Part shown: in pieces, positions 49,399 through 58,215 of the stretch
How the letters are laid out: each line of letters starts with the position of its first letter
How positions within the stretch are numbered: position 1 is the stretch's first letter
Assembly (NCBI GenBank): GCA_964419145.1
Contig: CAYQOM010000001.1
Span: 868,001 to 932,000, forward strand
Origin: UBA2336 sp964419145
GTDB taxonomy: Bacteria; Bacteroidota; Bacteroidia; Cytophagales; Cyclobacteriaceae
Direction: 5' to 3'
DNA length: 64,000 nt
Notes under the pieces: generated by a model
Told to the model about the DNA's origin: nothing
The model's input: only the letters and a program-made list of their open reading frames with translations
The model's database searches: none
Made by a program: the position numbers and the translations under genes

Positions 49399-51721
49399 CT
49401 GCTTTGGCTACTTGATAGATAACGATCAAAAGGGAGAGCACCATCACACCAATTGCAGTGAATATGAACACTTCCCAGCCAAGCACAGTACGGTAAGCAT
49501 AGTTGTTCAGAAAGCCCTTCATTAACCACCAGGCAATCGGACAGCCAACCACAGCAGCAATCATACTGAGTATAACAAAGTCGCGGGTTATCAGGGTAAC
49601 AAGTCCGCTTACAGAAGCACCTAATGTTTTTCGAATGCTGATTTCTTTTTTTCTTCGTTCGGCTGTATAAGCAGCTAAACCAAGCAAGCCTAAAGCAGAA
49701 ATGATAATGGCCATAGCGGTGAAGCCGAGGGCCAATGTGCCGGTGACCTGTTCGGTCTTGTAAAGTTTGCCAAAGCTTTCATCCATAAACGTGTATTCGA
49801 ATGGATATTCCGGACTGAATTTTTTGTAGGTAGTCTGAATGTGCTCGATGGCTGCCTGTGCTTGTGCGGGTTCAACGCGGGCATAAACCAATCCACCCCA
49901 TTGCGGATTACACATAAATACAATCGGATCAATGGCTTCATGCATGGAGCGGCTGTGAAAATCATCCACAACGCCAACAACGGTTCCTTCTGTTCCCCAC
50001 AAGGAAATACGTTGACCGACCGGTTCAGTTAATCCCATTTGTTCAACAGCACGTTTGGTGAGTACGAAATTACTCGTGTCGTTAAACTCGCGTGAGAAAA
50101 GTCGTCCTGACTTCAAGGAGAAGTTAAGCGTTTGCAATACATCAAAGTCGACAACCACGGCACGGAAATATGGATTTTCTCCTTCCGGCTTGCCCGACCA
50201 GTTTACCGATGAGGTTTGATTCTGAATCTGGATGAAAGAACCGTTGGCCTTACCCATATTGGTGACGGTAGCACTCTTGAGCACTTCATTTCTGAATACT
50301 TCAAAATCGCGGTTAGTTGCGCCACGCACAGCAAACATGATCACCGATTCGCGGTTGTACCCCAGGTTTTTCTGTTGAATAAATTGCATTTGGTTATGTA
50401 CAACGATGGCGCTGGCAATGAGTACCACGGTAAGTGTAAATTGAAAAATAACCAACGCCCTGCGCAGGGTCATGCCACTAAAGGTGGTGGAGAGATTGCC
50501 CTTCAGTACGGAGGCAGGACGATAGGAGGAAAGCACAAATGCAGGATAGCTGCCGGCAATAATGCCCGTGATGAATACAATGCCGAAGGCGGTTAGCCAA
50601 ATCATGCCATCACCGAAATCAAGTACGATGTTTTTGGAAACCAGTAAATTGAATAGCGGCAATAGGGTATACACCACACCAAATGCCACCAGCATGGCAA
50701 CCGCACTGAACAGCATGGCTTCCATCATGAATTGAAAAATCAGACTTCTCCGCTGTGCGCCAACCACTTTTCGAACACCCACTTCGCGTGCGCGGGTTGC
50801 TGCTTTGGCTGTAGCCATATTCATAAAATTGATGCAACCGATGATCAGTATAAAAACGGCCACGATAGAAAATATTTTTACATACTCCATGCGCCCCCCA
50901 GCAGGTACTCCATTTTTAAAATTTGAGCGCAGGTAGCGTTCTGAAAAGGGTTGCACATACAAATCCATATAATCTGTGCCATCTTCTGATGCGGTAACCT
51001 TGTCGAGTTGAATATTTACTTTTTCACGAAAGGCATTGATGTCGCTTTGTTCAGCTAATGTGAGGTATAGCCAATAGTCGGCATTGTTCCAGCTGAAATT
51101 TTCTCCACGTTCATCGCGATGGATATCAAATGAAAGAATAAAATCAAACTGTAGTGTTGAGTTTTTGGGTGGATTGGCAAATACGGCTGTTACCTTTTGT
51201 TCATACTGTTTACGAACGGTTACGGTTTTACCAATCGGATCATCATTACCAAAAAGTTTTTGGGCCAGGGTTTCAGAAATGGCTACTGAGCGCTTGTCAC
51301 TAATCGGATTTTCTGCATCTCCTCGAACGATCGGAAAAGTAAAGACCTTGAAGAATTCGGAATTGCTGTAATACCCATTCTCCATAAACCCCTTTTCGTC
51401 TACCTGAAAGAGGTGTTCGCCTTCATTGTAAACCTGTGTGATGTTGGTTACTTCTTCAAAATTCGTTTTGATTTCTTCGGCAAGTGGCCCGGGTGTATTA
51501 TCCCAGGTAATTACCTGATCGGGGCGTTTGATGTTTAATACCACCTGGTATAACCGGTCGATACGCTCATGAAATGAATTCATGTTTACCTCATCGTGTA
51601 CCCACAGGTAAATAAACAGGGCACAGGCCAACCCGGTGGCAAGACCAATTACATTAATAAAGGAATAGAATTGCTGTCGGGTGAAGTTGCGCATGGCAAC
51701 GAGTAGGTAGTTACGAATCAT
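49361..51721 (-). CDS. MacB-like ABC transporter permease (orphan)
   Basis: A 786-residue permease with the same two-FtsX/two-MacB_PCD layout as the gene at 36165-38615. It begins IRNYLLVAMRNFTRQQFYSF, then a membrane helix with GLATGLACALFIYLWV. Membrane helices recur near 285-430 and 670-780, ending NPVNSLRKE. No ATP-binding subunit lies nearby. The permease half therefore needs a shared or distant ATPase. The final 38 bp overlap the DUF3307 gene on the other strand. Confidence 0.9.
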   Translation of the reverse strand: MIRNYLLVAMRNFTRQQFYSFINVIGLATGLACALFIYLWVHDEVNMNSFHERIDRLYQVVLNIKRPDQVITWDNTPGPLAEEIKTNFEEVTNITQVYNEGEHLFQVDEKGFMENGYYSNSEFFKVFTFPIVRGDAENPISDKRSVAISETLAQKLFGNDDPIGKTVTVRKQYEQKVTAVFANPPKNSTLQFDFILSFDIHRDERGENFSWNNADYWLYLTLAEQSDINAFREKVNIQLDKVTASEDGTDYMDLYVQPFSERYLRSNFKNGVPAGGRMEYVKIFSIVAVFILIIGCINFMNMATAKAATRAREVGVRKVVGAQRRSLIFQFMMEAMLFSAVAMLVAFGVVYTLLPLFNLLVSKNIVLDFGDGMIWLTAFGIVFITGIIAGSYPAFVLSSYRPASVLKGNLSTTFSGMTLRRALVIFQFTLTVVLIASAIVVHNQMQFIQQKNLGYNRESVIMFAVRGATNRDFEVFRNEVLKSATVTNMGKANGSFIQIQNQTSSVNWSGKPEGENPYFRAVVVDFDVLQTLNFSLKSGRLFSREFNDTSNFVLTKRAVEQMGLTEPVGQRISLWGTEGTVVGVVDDFHSRSMHEAIDPIVFMCNPQWGGLVYARVEPAQAQAAIEHIQTTYKKFSPEYPFEYTFMDESFGKLYKTEQVTGTLALGFTAMAIIISALGLLGLAAYTAERRKKEISIRKTLGASVSGLVTLITRDFVILSMIAAVVGCPIAWWLMKGFLNNYAYRTVLGWEVFIFTAIGVMVLSLLIVIYQVAKAAMANPVNSLRKE

Positions 51722-51823
51722 GGCATTTTTTTTTCCAGAGACTGTTATTTATGCAAAATGTTGCAACCGTCACTTGCTTTTACTGAAATGGTTGCGCAGG
51801 GTTACAGTCGGGCAAATATTCTT

Positions 51824-52882
51824 TCAGCTTTTTACTAGTAAGGCCTCTATCCTGGATTGAACGGTTTCCGGGGTAATTCCTGCAAGGCAGGCAAAATCGC
51901 CTCGGTGGCAGCTTTCTTTTCCAAATACCGAACAGGGTCTGCAAGGCAATTTCTCCCGGTTAATCTGAAGAATATTTTCTGCTCTTTTCCCGAAGGGAGC
52001 AAATCCAACATCGGGGTGTGTTCCCCCCCATATGGAAAGCAAAGGAACCCCACAAAGAGCCGCCATGTGCATATTGGACGAATCCACGCACAGCATGAAA
52101 TCAAGCTTGTGTATAAGTGCAATTTCTTCACGCATTTTCAATTGGCCCGCCACTACAACACAGTTTTGGGGGAAGAGTTCTTTGAAGGCATTGAACCAGG
52201 CAATCTCTTCTTCGCCTCCACCAAACAGGAAAATTTTGGGCGAATTTTTTTTTATAAGTGCATCAATAAGTTTTGGATAGTTGGCTAGTGGCCATATTTT
52301 GGATTGATGAAGCGCAAAAGGGGCTATGCCTATCCATGTTTCTTTCTTTTCAAGCCGATTGGCGGTTAGCCATTCGATAACTTTGGTTTTGGCATCCTCA
52401 GCAGGAAACAGGTAAGGACCATGGATTATTGGGAATGAGAATCCGGCCCGCACAAACGCTTCTGTGTAGCGTTCTACGGTATGGGGAAGCGGTTTTACTT
52501 TTTTCTTTTCTTTACGTACAAAGGCCTTTTTTTCTGCACGACCTTTTTTGAACACGATTACTTTTTTTCCGGCCAGCTTAAACAGGTTTCGGAGAATTAT
52601 GGTGCGTACATGGTCATGCAAGTCAATCACCACATCGTAATTGTTGCGTGCTAACAGCGCCATAAACAATTTTCGCAATCCGAAAAACCCTGTGTATTTT
52701 TTGTCGACATCGGCTTCATATACGGAAACGCGCTCAATGCCTTCGAAGAAGCTGGCAAACCTGGGGCGGGTAACAATTTTCACCTCCACCTGTGAGTGAG
52801 CGGTAACCAGCGAACGAAGTACCGGCACCAAAAGCACCACATCGCCCATAGCAGAAAAGCGCAGAATCAGGATTTTTTTCAT
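51824..52882 (-). CDS. Glycosyltransferase family 9 (heptosyltransferase-like)
   Basis: A 352-residue ADP-heptose:LPS heptosyltransferase-type protein, which adds sugars to the LPS core from the cytoplasmic side. It begins KKILILRFSAMGDVVLLVPV, the GT9 N-terminal signature, and the C-terminal Rossmann domain has MCVDSSNMHMAALCGVPLLS and WGGTHPDVGFAPFG, the nucleotide-sugar site (typical S/T-D-S-x-x-x-H-x-A). Its partner upstream is DUF4254 with a 47 bp gap, a recurring pair in this phylum from memory. The actual sugar donor is not certain. Confidence 0.93.
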   Translation of the reverse strand: MKKILILRFSAMGDVVLLVPVLRSLVTAHSQVEVKIVTRPRFASFFEGIERVSVYEADVDKKYTGFFGLRKLFMALLARNNYDVVIDLHDHVRTIILRNLFKLAGKKVIVFKKGRAEKKAFVRKEKKKVKPLPHTVERYTEAFVRAGFSFPIIHGPYLFPAEDAKTKVIEWLTANRLEKKETWIGIAPFALHQSKIWPLANYPKLIDALIKKNSPKIFLFGGGEEEIAWFNAFKELFPQNCVVVAGQLKMREEIALIHKLDFMLCVDSSNMHMAALCGVPLLSIWGGTHPDVGFAPFGKRAENILQINREKLPCRPCSVFGKESCHRGDFACLAGITPETVQSRIEALLVKS

Positions 52883-52929
52883 TTGTAGTACTTATTCCTC
52901 GCAAGGATGTACTTATGTTATGTATTTCG

Positions 52930-53535
52930 TTATTTCTTTTGGTACAACATGGGATTGAGGGAAGCATCGTTGTACATTTTCATTTGCCGATATATTTTCA
53001 TTTTTCGTTCGCCATTCCGGATGTCTTCCATCAGCTGATCAAAGGCCATGTGCATATCCATTTTTTGCTCAAGCAACACGTTCAGTTTGGCTTCACATTT
53101 GGTAATGTGATCGGCAGAAGCATCTTTTCGCTCCGTTTGCTCTTTCATGTGGTATATCTTCAGCATCAGTATACTCATGCGATCAAGCAGCCAGGCGGGT
53201 GTTTCGGAATTGATTTTAGCAGTTGGCTTTGCCGTCACATCTTTGAAATACTCCATGAAATAGTCGTCCATCTTTTCCACCGTATCGGTTCGCTCCTGAT
53301 TCGATTTATCAATACGTCTTTTTATAGCCAATGCTTCTACAGGATTAATTTCGGGTAACCGAATGATATCTTCAAGATGCCATTGTACGGTATCGATCCA
53401 GTTTTTCAGGTATAATAAATACTCGAAACTATCCGGTGTATAGAGGTTTTTGACAGGTGTGTCCACATGATCGTGAACGTGGTAATCATCAATACTTTGT
53501 TGGAAGATGGTATAACATTCTGTAGCGTTGAGCAT
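52930..53535 (-). CDS. DUF4254 domain protein
   Basis: A 201-residue mostly helical protein with alternating charged residues (IRLPEINPVEALAIKRRIDK; NQERTDTVEKMDDYF), consistent with the DUF4254 family of Bacteroidota. No signal peptide, membrane segment or catalytic motif is visible. The gene order DUF4254-GT9 suggests a role related to LPS or capsule sugar assembly, but the function is unknown. It is divergent from the next gene with about 60 bp between. Confidence 0.85.
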   Translation of the reverse strand: MLNATECYTIFQQSIDDYHVHDHVDTPVKNLYTPDSFEYLLYLKNWIDTVQWHLEDIIRLPEINPVEALAIKRRIDKSNQERTDTVEKMDDYFMEYFKDVTAKPTAKINSETPAWLLDRMSILMLKIYHMKEQTERKDASADHITKCEAKLNVLLEQKMDMHMAFDQLMEDIRNGERKMKIYRQMKMYNDASLNPMLYQKK

Positions 53536-53594
53536 GGTATTTATTTACGCGTGCAATTTAGTTAATTTACGTGGCACGTCAACAAACATCATAG

Positions 53595-54167
53595 ATGTCC
53601 TCACATCACATTGTTCGGGAAAATCAGGAGCCTGCTTTGCTTATTGCAGATGCTGATGCGTTTCCATTTACATGGATTGAGCAGCTGTTGGAATGGAGCC
53701 CAACTGTTATTGTACTGGAATCCGCACTTGAAGCCGTGTTAAGCTGGGGGATAAAACTGGATATGGTGATCAGTGGACCGGATCAGGTGGATGCACATAT
53801 GAAGTTGCTGCGTGATCAGGTACCCGTGAAAATTCTAAGTCATCATACTCAAGATCATTCAATTAATACCGCTATGATGTTCTTAACAGCAGAAAAATAC
53901 AAAGCTGTGAATGTTGTTGGGTCAGCGCCTGGTTTGGTTGAAGATTTCGCTGACCGTATGGATATAGTAACATTTTTTGAAGCCAAAAGGTGGGTCTATA
54001 TACGAAATGGAAAGTTCGAAAAATGGGTAAGCCGTGGAACGCTGTTTGAATTTCCGGAGAGCGTAAAATCAATTGAGGGTCTGGATAAAAATGGCCTGGC
54101 CGTAAAGGATGGCGTGATAAAAGCCGAAGCAGATTTTCCCTTTTGGGTTGGAGAAGTGCTTCAGTAG
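53595..54167 (+). CDS. Thiamine-pyrophosphokinase-like protein lacking the acidic motif
   Basis: A 190-residue protein whose first part (MSSHHIVRENQEPALLIADA, LLEWSPTVIVLESALEAVLS and WGIKLD) resembles Bacteroidota thiamine pyrophosphokinases. Those enzymes have a GDFD-type acidic metal/ATP loop directly after such a segment. Here the loop reads VISGPDQVD (residues 58-66), losing most of the acidic motif, and the C-terminal thiamine-binding part is not recognisable. It may be a non-catalytic paralogue or a ligand-binding relative. No thi genes are near. My assignment rests on recall of family sequences and could be wrong. Confidence 0.55.
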   Translation: MSSHHIVRENQEPALLIADADAFPFTWIEQLLEWSPTVIVLESALEAVLSWGIKLDMVISGPDQVDAHMKLLRDQVPVKILSHHTQDHSINTAMMFLTAEKYKAVNVVGSAPGLVEDFADRMDIVTFFEAKRWVYIRNGKFEKWVSRGTLFEFPESVKSIEGLDKNGLAVKDGVIKAEADFPFWVGEVLQ

Positions 54168-54179
54168 TGGTGTGCAAAC

Positions 54180-54857
54180 TTAATTTATCAAACCGGAAAG
54201 CTTGTTCAAATCAACCTTCTCAATGGGATGAGGTGTGTTTTCTAATGGTTGGAACGCTCCCTTCGGTAACCATTCAGCTACCCGCTGCGAATAATTGCGG
54301 TCAGCCATATCATCCTGATCGCCCAGACAGATCAAAACTTCATGCTGAATGGTTTTCAGGTTTTCTTCAGTAAGCAACGGTTGGTTTCCCAACTCCAGCA
54401 TCATGTCGCGGGTTTTGCTCAGCAATTTTTTCCAGTCGTTAGGGGCGTGACGGTGCTCCAGTATGCGTGCAAAAGCCGGCACTTTTTCCAGAATTTTTTC
54501 TGCGTTTAGTTTTCGTACTTCCTGTTCAGCCGATGCAGGTGACCAATCGAACTTGGTGCCGAGTGTAGTAATTTTACCAACACGTTCCGAATGTTTTAAG
54601 GCAAGCCATACGGCCACGTACCCACCCATGCTGTAACCGAAAATATCAACCTGATTTAGATTTTGTTTGTCAAGAAACGTCAGCACATCATCAGCAAAAA
54701 TTTCAATCCCAAATGATCCCCGAAAGGGCACACCGCTATGCCCTGAAAAGTTGAGCATAAAAACTTCTTTGCCCTGGACTTCTAGTTTTTGTTTTAATGG
54801 TTCAAGTTGAGATGACGAGCCGAGGGCTCCGTGAAGCAGCAGCAGAGCAGGATTCAT
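54180..54857 (-). CDS. Alpha/beta-fold hydrolase
   Basis: A 225-residue serine hydrolase with the nucleophile elbow GYSMGG (Ser76), an oxyanion region LLLHGALGSSS near the start, a likely acid in GDQDDMAD and His near 211 in NTPHPIEKV. The substrate is unknown. Such proteins next to prmC are seen in this phylum (from memory), but no functional link is established. Its ATG overlaps the prmC stop by 4 bp (54854-54857), indicating co-translation. Confidence 0.9.
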   Translation of the reverse strand: MNPALLLLHGALGSSSQLEPLKQKLEVQGKEVFMLNFSGHSGVPFRGSFGIEIFADDVLTFLDKQNLNQVDIFGYSMGGYVAVWLALKHSERVGKITTLGTKFDWSPASAEQEVRKLNAEKILEKVPAFARILEHRHAPNDWKKLLSKTRDMMLELGNQPLLTEENLKTIQHEVLICLGDQDDMADRNYSQRVAEWLPKGAFQPLENTPHPIEKVDLNKLSGLIN

Positions 54858-55714
54858 GCAGGATTCCAGGTTGCAAGTACAAAACGATCTTTACCATTCA
54901 TGTCTATAATGAGGGCAACATCGGTATAACTTTCGGATTCAAATAAGGATACAGTATCGTTACCGTACAAGGCGTTGATTTCCACAACGACTTTGCCTCC
55001 TGGTTTTAGCACTTTTTTTCCACGCGCTGCAATAGCTTTATAAAAGACCAATGGATCATTGCCGGGAACAAACAAGGCTACGTGGGGCTCGTGATCCAAC
55101 ACATGTTGCTGCATAGATTTTTTTTCCTGTTGGGCCACATACGGTGGATTGCTTACAATAATATCCAGATCACCTACGGGAATATCTTCATGCAGGATGT
55201 CATGTTTAAGCAACTTAACTTTAGGCTCCAATCGCTCGATATTTCTCTGAGCGATTGATAGTGCTTCATCGCTTACATCGGTGGCGTACACCTCGGCATG
55301 GGGCATCAATGATTTTAATGAAATAGCGATACAGCCGCTTCCAGTTCCGATGTCGAGAATACGCACGGTGGTTTCCTCACCGGTAGCAGGTGGAAACGGC
55401 ACCTGTTTCACCAGCTCTTCGGTTTCAGGGCGGGGGATTAATACAGCTGGGCTAACCAGAAATCGTCTTCCAAGAAATTCCTCATCACCCAAAACATATT
55501 GGATTGGCTCATGGTCGTTTAGTCGTTGTGCAATTGTACCCAGTTTGTTTTGCACATCCGTTGAAACCTCCACTTCTTTCTCCATTAAAATTTCGGTGGT
55601 GGATAAGCCCAACTCATGCTCCATAACCATGAAGCCCAGTTGTTGAATCTCCTCTGCGGATTCCTCCAACTTGATTTTTTCTATGAAATCGGAATACAGC
55701 TTTTTTGCGTTCAT
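54854..55714 (-). CDS. prmC: Peptide chain release factor N5-glutamine methyltransferase
   Basis: A 286-residue SAM-dependent methyltransferase that methylates the GGQ glutamine of release factors. The SAM-binding DIGTGSGCIAISL is clear and the catalytic NPPY motif appears as VSNPPYVAQQEK. The N-terminal helical domain (about 1-85) is the release-factor-binding part. Normal length and motifs. It is transcribed away from ribD and its start is 65 bp from the ribD start. The downstream alpha/beta hydrolase overlaps by 4 bp. Confidence 0.94.
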   Translation of the reverse strand: MNAKKLYSDFIEKIKLEESAEEIQQLGFMVMEHELGLSTTEILMEKEVEVSTDVQNKLGTIAQRLNDHEPIQYVLGDEEFLGRRFLVSPAVLIPRPETEELVKQVPFPPATGEETTVRILDIGTGSGCIAISLKSLMPHAEVYATDVSDEALSIAQRNIERLEPKVKLLKHDILHEDIPVGDLDIIVSNPPYVAQQEKKSMQQHVLDHEPHVALFVPGNDPLVFYKAIAARGKKVLKPGGKVVVEINALYGNDTVSLFESESYTDVALIIDMNGKDRFVLATWNPA

Positions 55715-55779
55715 AGGCCTGTCAGAAATCTTTCTTCACGAAAACTGTTGTAAGTTTATACCCGCCTGTAAAATTAACA

Positions 55780-56835
55780 ATGAAGAAACACGATCACCAC
55801 CTGGATGAGTTTTTTATGCAGCGTTGTATGGAATTGGCTGCCCTCGGTCGCGGATATGTGAGCCCGAATCCGTTGGTTGGCTGTGTGATTGTGCATAATG
55901 ATAGAATAATTGGAGAGGGCTGGCATAAAAAATTTGGGGAAGCACATGCGGAAGTGAATGCAGTGGCTGCTGTTGGAAATCAGGAATTACTGAAAGAGAG
56001 CACCGTATACGTTAATCTTGAACCCTGCTCGCATTTTGGTAAAACACCACCATGTGTTGATTTGCTGATCCGTCATCAGGTAAAGAAAGTGGTTATCGCC
56101 AATTTGGATACGCACCCAAAGGTTTTGGGCGAGGGAATAAAGAAACTGCGTGAGGTAGGTATCGAAGTGATTACCGGCATTCTCGACAAGCAAGGGCGTG
56201 AGTTAAACAAGCGATTCTTTACCGATGTTGAGAAAAATCGCCCTTACATTATTTTAAAATGGGCTGAAACTGCAGATGGTTTTATTGCGCAAGCCAATTA
56301 CGATTCGAAATGGATCAGCAACGAATTTTCACGACAACTGGTGCACAAATGGCGCAGTGAGGAGGATGCGATACTTGTGGGTACGAAAACAGTGTTTCAC
56401 GATAATCCCCAACTCAATGTGCGTGAATGGACCGGGAGAAATCCGGTTCGTGTTGTGATCGATCGGTTTTTGAAGCTGAGCGAAAAGCTGAATGTATTTG
56501 ACAGAAGTCAGCAGACGATTATTTTTAACGTATTGAAGCACGAAGAACACGATAACCTTATTCTGGCGCGCGTTGATGAGGCCGAATTTCTACCACAACT
56601 TTTACAGGATTTGCACAAACGTGGCATTCAATCGGTGATTGTGGAAGGTGGAGCGCAAACCCTCAATTTTTTTATAACGAGTGGCTTATGGGATGAAGCA
56701 CGTATTTTTAAGGCCATGCGAAGCTTTGGTGGAAAGGGGATTAAGGCACCTGAATTAAAGGGAAAACTTTCTTTCACAGAAACCGTTTCGACAGATACCT
56801 TGTTTACTTACCACCCGATATATGGAGAAAATTAA
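55780..56835 (+). CDS. ribD: Bifunctional riboflavin deaminase/reductase
   Basis: A 351-residue protein with a zinc deaminase domain (HAEVN at residues 56-60, EPCSHFGKTPPC at 81-92 with zinc cysteines) and a C-terminal reductase domain (from about 145; ILKWAETADGFIA, DAILVGTKTV). It carries out two early steps of riboflavin synthesis. It is divergent from prmC and overlaps the cupin gene by 14 bp. No other rib gene is near, so the pathway genes are scattered. The gap upstream (65 bp) has no room for an FMN riboswitch, and none is visible. Confidence 0.94.
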   Translation: MKKHDHHLDEFFMQRCMELAALGRGYVSPNPLVGCVIVHNDRIIGEGWHKKFGEAHAEVNAVAAVGNQELLKESTVYVNLEPCSHFGKTPPCVDLLIRHQVKKVVIANLDTHPKVLGEGIKKLREVGIEVITGILDKQGRELNKRFFTDVEKNRPYIILKWAETADGFIAQANYDSKWISNEFSRQLVHKWRSEEDAILVGTKTVFHDNPQLNVREWTGRNPVRVVIDRFLKLSEKLNVFDRSQQTIIFNVLKHEEHDNLILARVDEAEFLPQLLQDLHKRGIQSVIVEGGAQTLNFFITSGLWDEARIFKAMRSFGGKGIKAPELKGKLSFTETVSTDTLFTYHPIYGEN

Positions 56836-57181
56836 TCTGAAGGAAAAGTTTGCCCAGTTTTCCGATCATTGGAACCCGCGCATTATAGGAGAACTGAATG
56901 GACAACAAGTAAAGGTTACCAAATTAAAAGGTGAATTTTTCTGGCATCATCACGAGCGTGAAGATGAACTATTTTTGATAATTAGGGGAAAATTAAAGAT
57001 TGAGTTTCGGGATAAGACCGTAGAAATTGGTGAGGGGGAATTCATTATTGTTCCCCGCGGTGTGGAGCATCGTCCGGTTGCTGAAGAGGAAGTTGAAGTA
57101 CTGTTGTTTGAGCCGGCTTCAACCTTGAACACCGGAAACGTTATTAATGATGTGACCAAAAGGGTTTTGGATAAGATTTAG
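56822..57181 (+). CDS. Cupin domain protein
   Basis: A 119-residue single-domain cupin. The cupin motif 1 histidines appear in FFWHHHEREDELFLII, with Glu nearby, and motif 2 in PRGVEHRPVAEEEVEVLLFE. These residues could bind a metal (often Fe, Ni or Zn). Such small cupins bind sugars or act as dioxygenases or isomerases. The substrate is unknown here. It overlaps the ribD stop by 14 bp, so it is co-expressed with riboflavin synthesis, but a functional link is unproven. Confidence 0.9.
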   Translation: MEKINLKEKFAQFSDHWNPRIIGELNGQQVKVTKLKGEFFWHHHEREDELFLIIRGKLKIEFRDKTVEIGEGEFIIVPRGVEHRPVAEEEVEVLLFEPASTLNTGNVINDVTKRVLDKI

Positions 57182-57192
57182 TATCTTTAATT

Positions 57193-57405
57193 ATGCGAAA
57201 GTATCTTGTAATATATGAAAGGAGTGCCGATGGTTTCAGCGCCTATGTTCCGGATTTACCTGGCTGTACATCCGCAGGAGAAACTAAAGAAGAGGTTGAG
57301 TTAAACATCATCGAAGCAATAAAGCTTCATCTGGAGGTTTTACAAGAGGAGGGATTGGAGATACCTCAGTCAGTATCTGATTCAGAAATGATAGTCATTT
57401 CCTGA
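57193..57405 (+). CDS. hicB: HicB family antitoxin
   Basis: A 70-residue HicB-type antitoxin with the partial RNase H-like fold: YLVIYERSADGFSAYVPDLP, then GCTSAGETKEE and the helical IIEAIKLHLEVLQEEG. HicB neutralises HicA by binding it. It lacks the C-terminal DNA-binding helix-turn-helix or ribbon-helix-helix of longer HicB proteins, so operon autoregulation may rely on another factor or a weak tail. The toxin follows 2 bp later. The order antitoxin-toxin is reversed compared with the E. coli hicAB genes. Confidence 0.88.
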   Translation: MRKYLVIYERSADGFSAYVPDLPGCTSAGETKEEVELNIIEAIKLHLEVLQEEGLEIPQSVSDSEMIVIS

Positions 57406-57407
57406 AA

Positions 57408-57596
57408 ATGAAATACCGAGAAGTCATCAAAATTATTGAAGGAGATGGCTGGTATGCTGTGCGACAAAAGGGTAGCCACGTAACGTATAAACACAATAAA
57501 AAGAAAGGGATAGTTACCATTGCTTGTCATCGTTTGTCTGATGAGGTTCCTCGTGGTACATTGAATAGTATATTAAAGCAAGCAGAACTGAAGTAA
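57408..57596 (+). CDS. hicA: HicA family mRNA interferase toxin
   Basis: A 62-residue HicA toxin, a dsRBD-like mRNA interferase. The catalytic GSH is present at residues 22-24 (RQKGSHVTYKH), so the toxin appears active. It starts 2 bp after hicB and ends 8 bp before the methionine sulfoxide reductase gene. Together they form a HicBA type II toxin-antitoxin pair placed inside a metabolic neighbourhood with little space for a separate promoter. The gap from the cupin gene is 11 bp. Confidence 0.9.
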   Translation: MKYREVIKIIEGDGWYAVRQKGSHVTYKHNKKKGIVTIACHRLSDEVPRGTLNSILKQAELK

Positions 57597-57604
57597 TAAA
57601 AATA

Positions 57605-58108
57605 ATGGCTGAAGAACTCATTATATCCACATCAACGGATAAGCAGCAGCGTTACGAAACGCTGGTTCCACAAATCGAGGCACTTGTTTCTGGCGAACCT
57701 GATGTTGTAGCCAACTTGTCGAATATTGCAGCCGCACTGAAACAAACCATGAATTATTTCTGGGTGGGTTTTTACCTGGTTAAAGATAATTCCATGCTTA
57801 CCGGCAGGCAGGAACTTGTGCTTGGGCCTTTTCAAGGGCCGATTGCCTGCACCCGAATCGGATTGGGTAAAGGTGTGTGCGGAACTTCCTGGAAGGAAAA
57901 GCGTACGATCATCGTTCCCAACGTGGATGAATTCCCCGGTCATATCGCCTGCAGCTCGGCATCAAAATCTGAAATTGTATTACCCGCATTTAAAAACAAC
58001 GAGGTATTTCTCGTACTGGATGTCGACAGCGATGAACTAAACGACTTTGACGCGGTGGATGAGAAATACCTGGAAGACGTAATGCGCATTATTGAGCGCT
58101 TCATTTAA
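57605..58108 (+). CDS. Free methionine-(R)-sulfoxide reductase (GAF type)
   Basis: A 167-residue GAF-fold enzyme (fRMsr) that reduces free methionine R-sulfoxide. Three cysteines at 82, 92 and 116 (IACTRIG, GVCGTSW, HIACSSAS) match the E. coli positions 84, 94 and 118 in order and spacing, so the resolving and catalytic chain is intact. The FYLVKDNSML and ELVLGPFQGPI segments are diagnostic. It sits 8 bp after hicA, so it may share a transcript with the toxin-antitoxin pair. A strong hairpin follows. Confidence 0.93.
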   Translation: MAEELIISTSTDKQQRYETLVPQIEALVSGEPDVVANLSNIAAALKQTMNYFWVGFYLVKDNSMLTGRQELVLGPFQGPIACTRIGLGKGVCGTSWKEKRTIIVPNVDEFPGHIACSSASKSEIVLPAFKNNEVFLVLDVDSDELNDFDAVDEKYLEDVMRIIERFI

Positions 58109-58117
58109 TCATCCATT

Positions 58118-58167
58118 TCCCCCATAAGCATGGGGGCTGTAGCCTGTCCTGCAAAATCCCCTTTTTT
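58118..58167 (+). other. Mutually exclusive hairpins after the fRMsr gene
   Basis: CCCCCAT (58118-58124) pairs perfectly with ATGGGGG (58129-58135) over a 4-nt AAGC loop. The same GGGG (58132-58135) can instead pair with CCCC (58158-58161), directly followed by TTTTTT (58162-58167). The two structures compete, as in an attenuator, or the first alone may be a structured end. Both lie in the 107 bp gap before the next gene. Confidence 0.4.
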
Positions 58168-58215
58168 ATAGGAAACACATTTGCTACATTCGTAAGCCTT
58201 CTCAATCAGGCTGGT

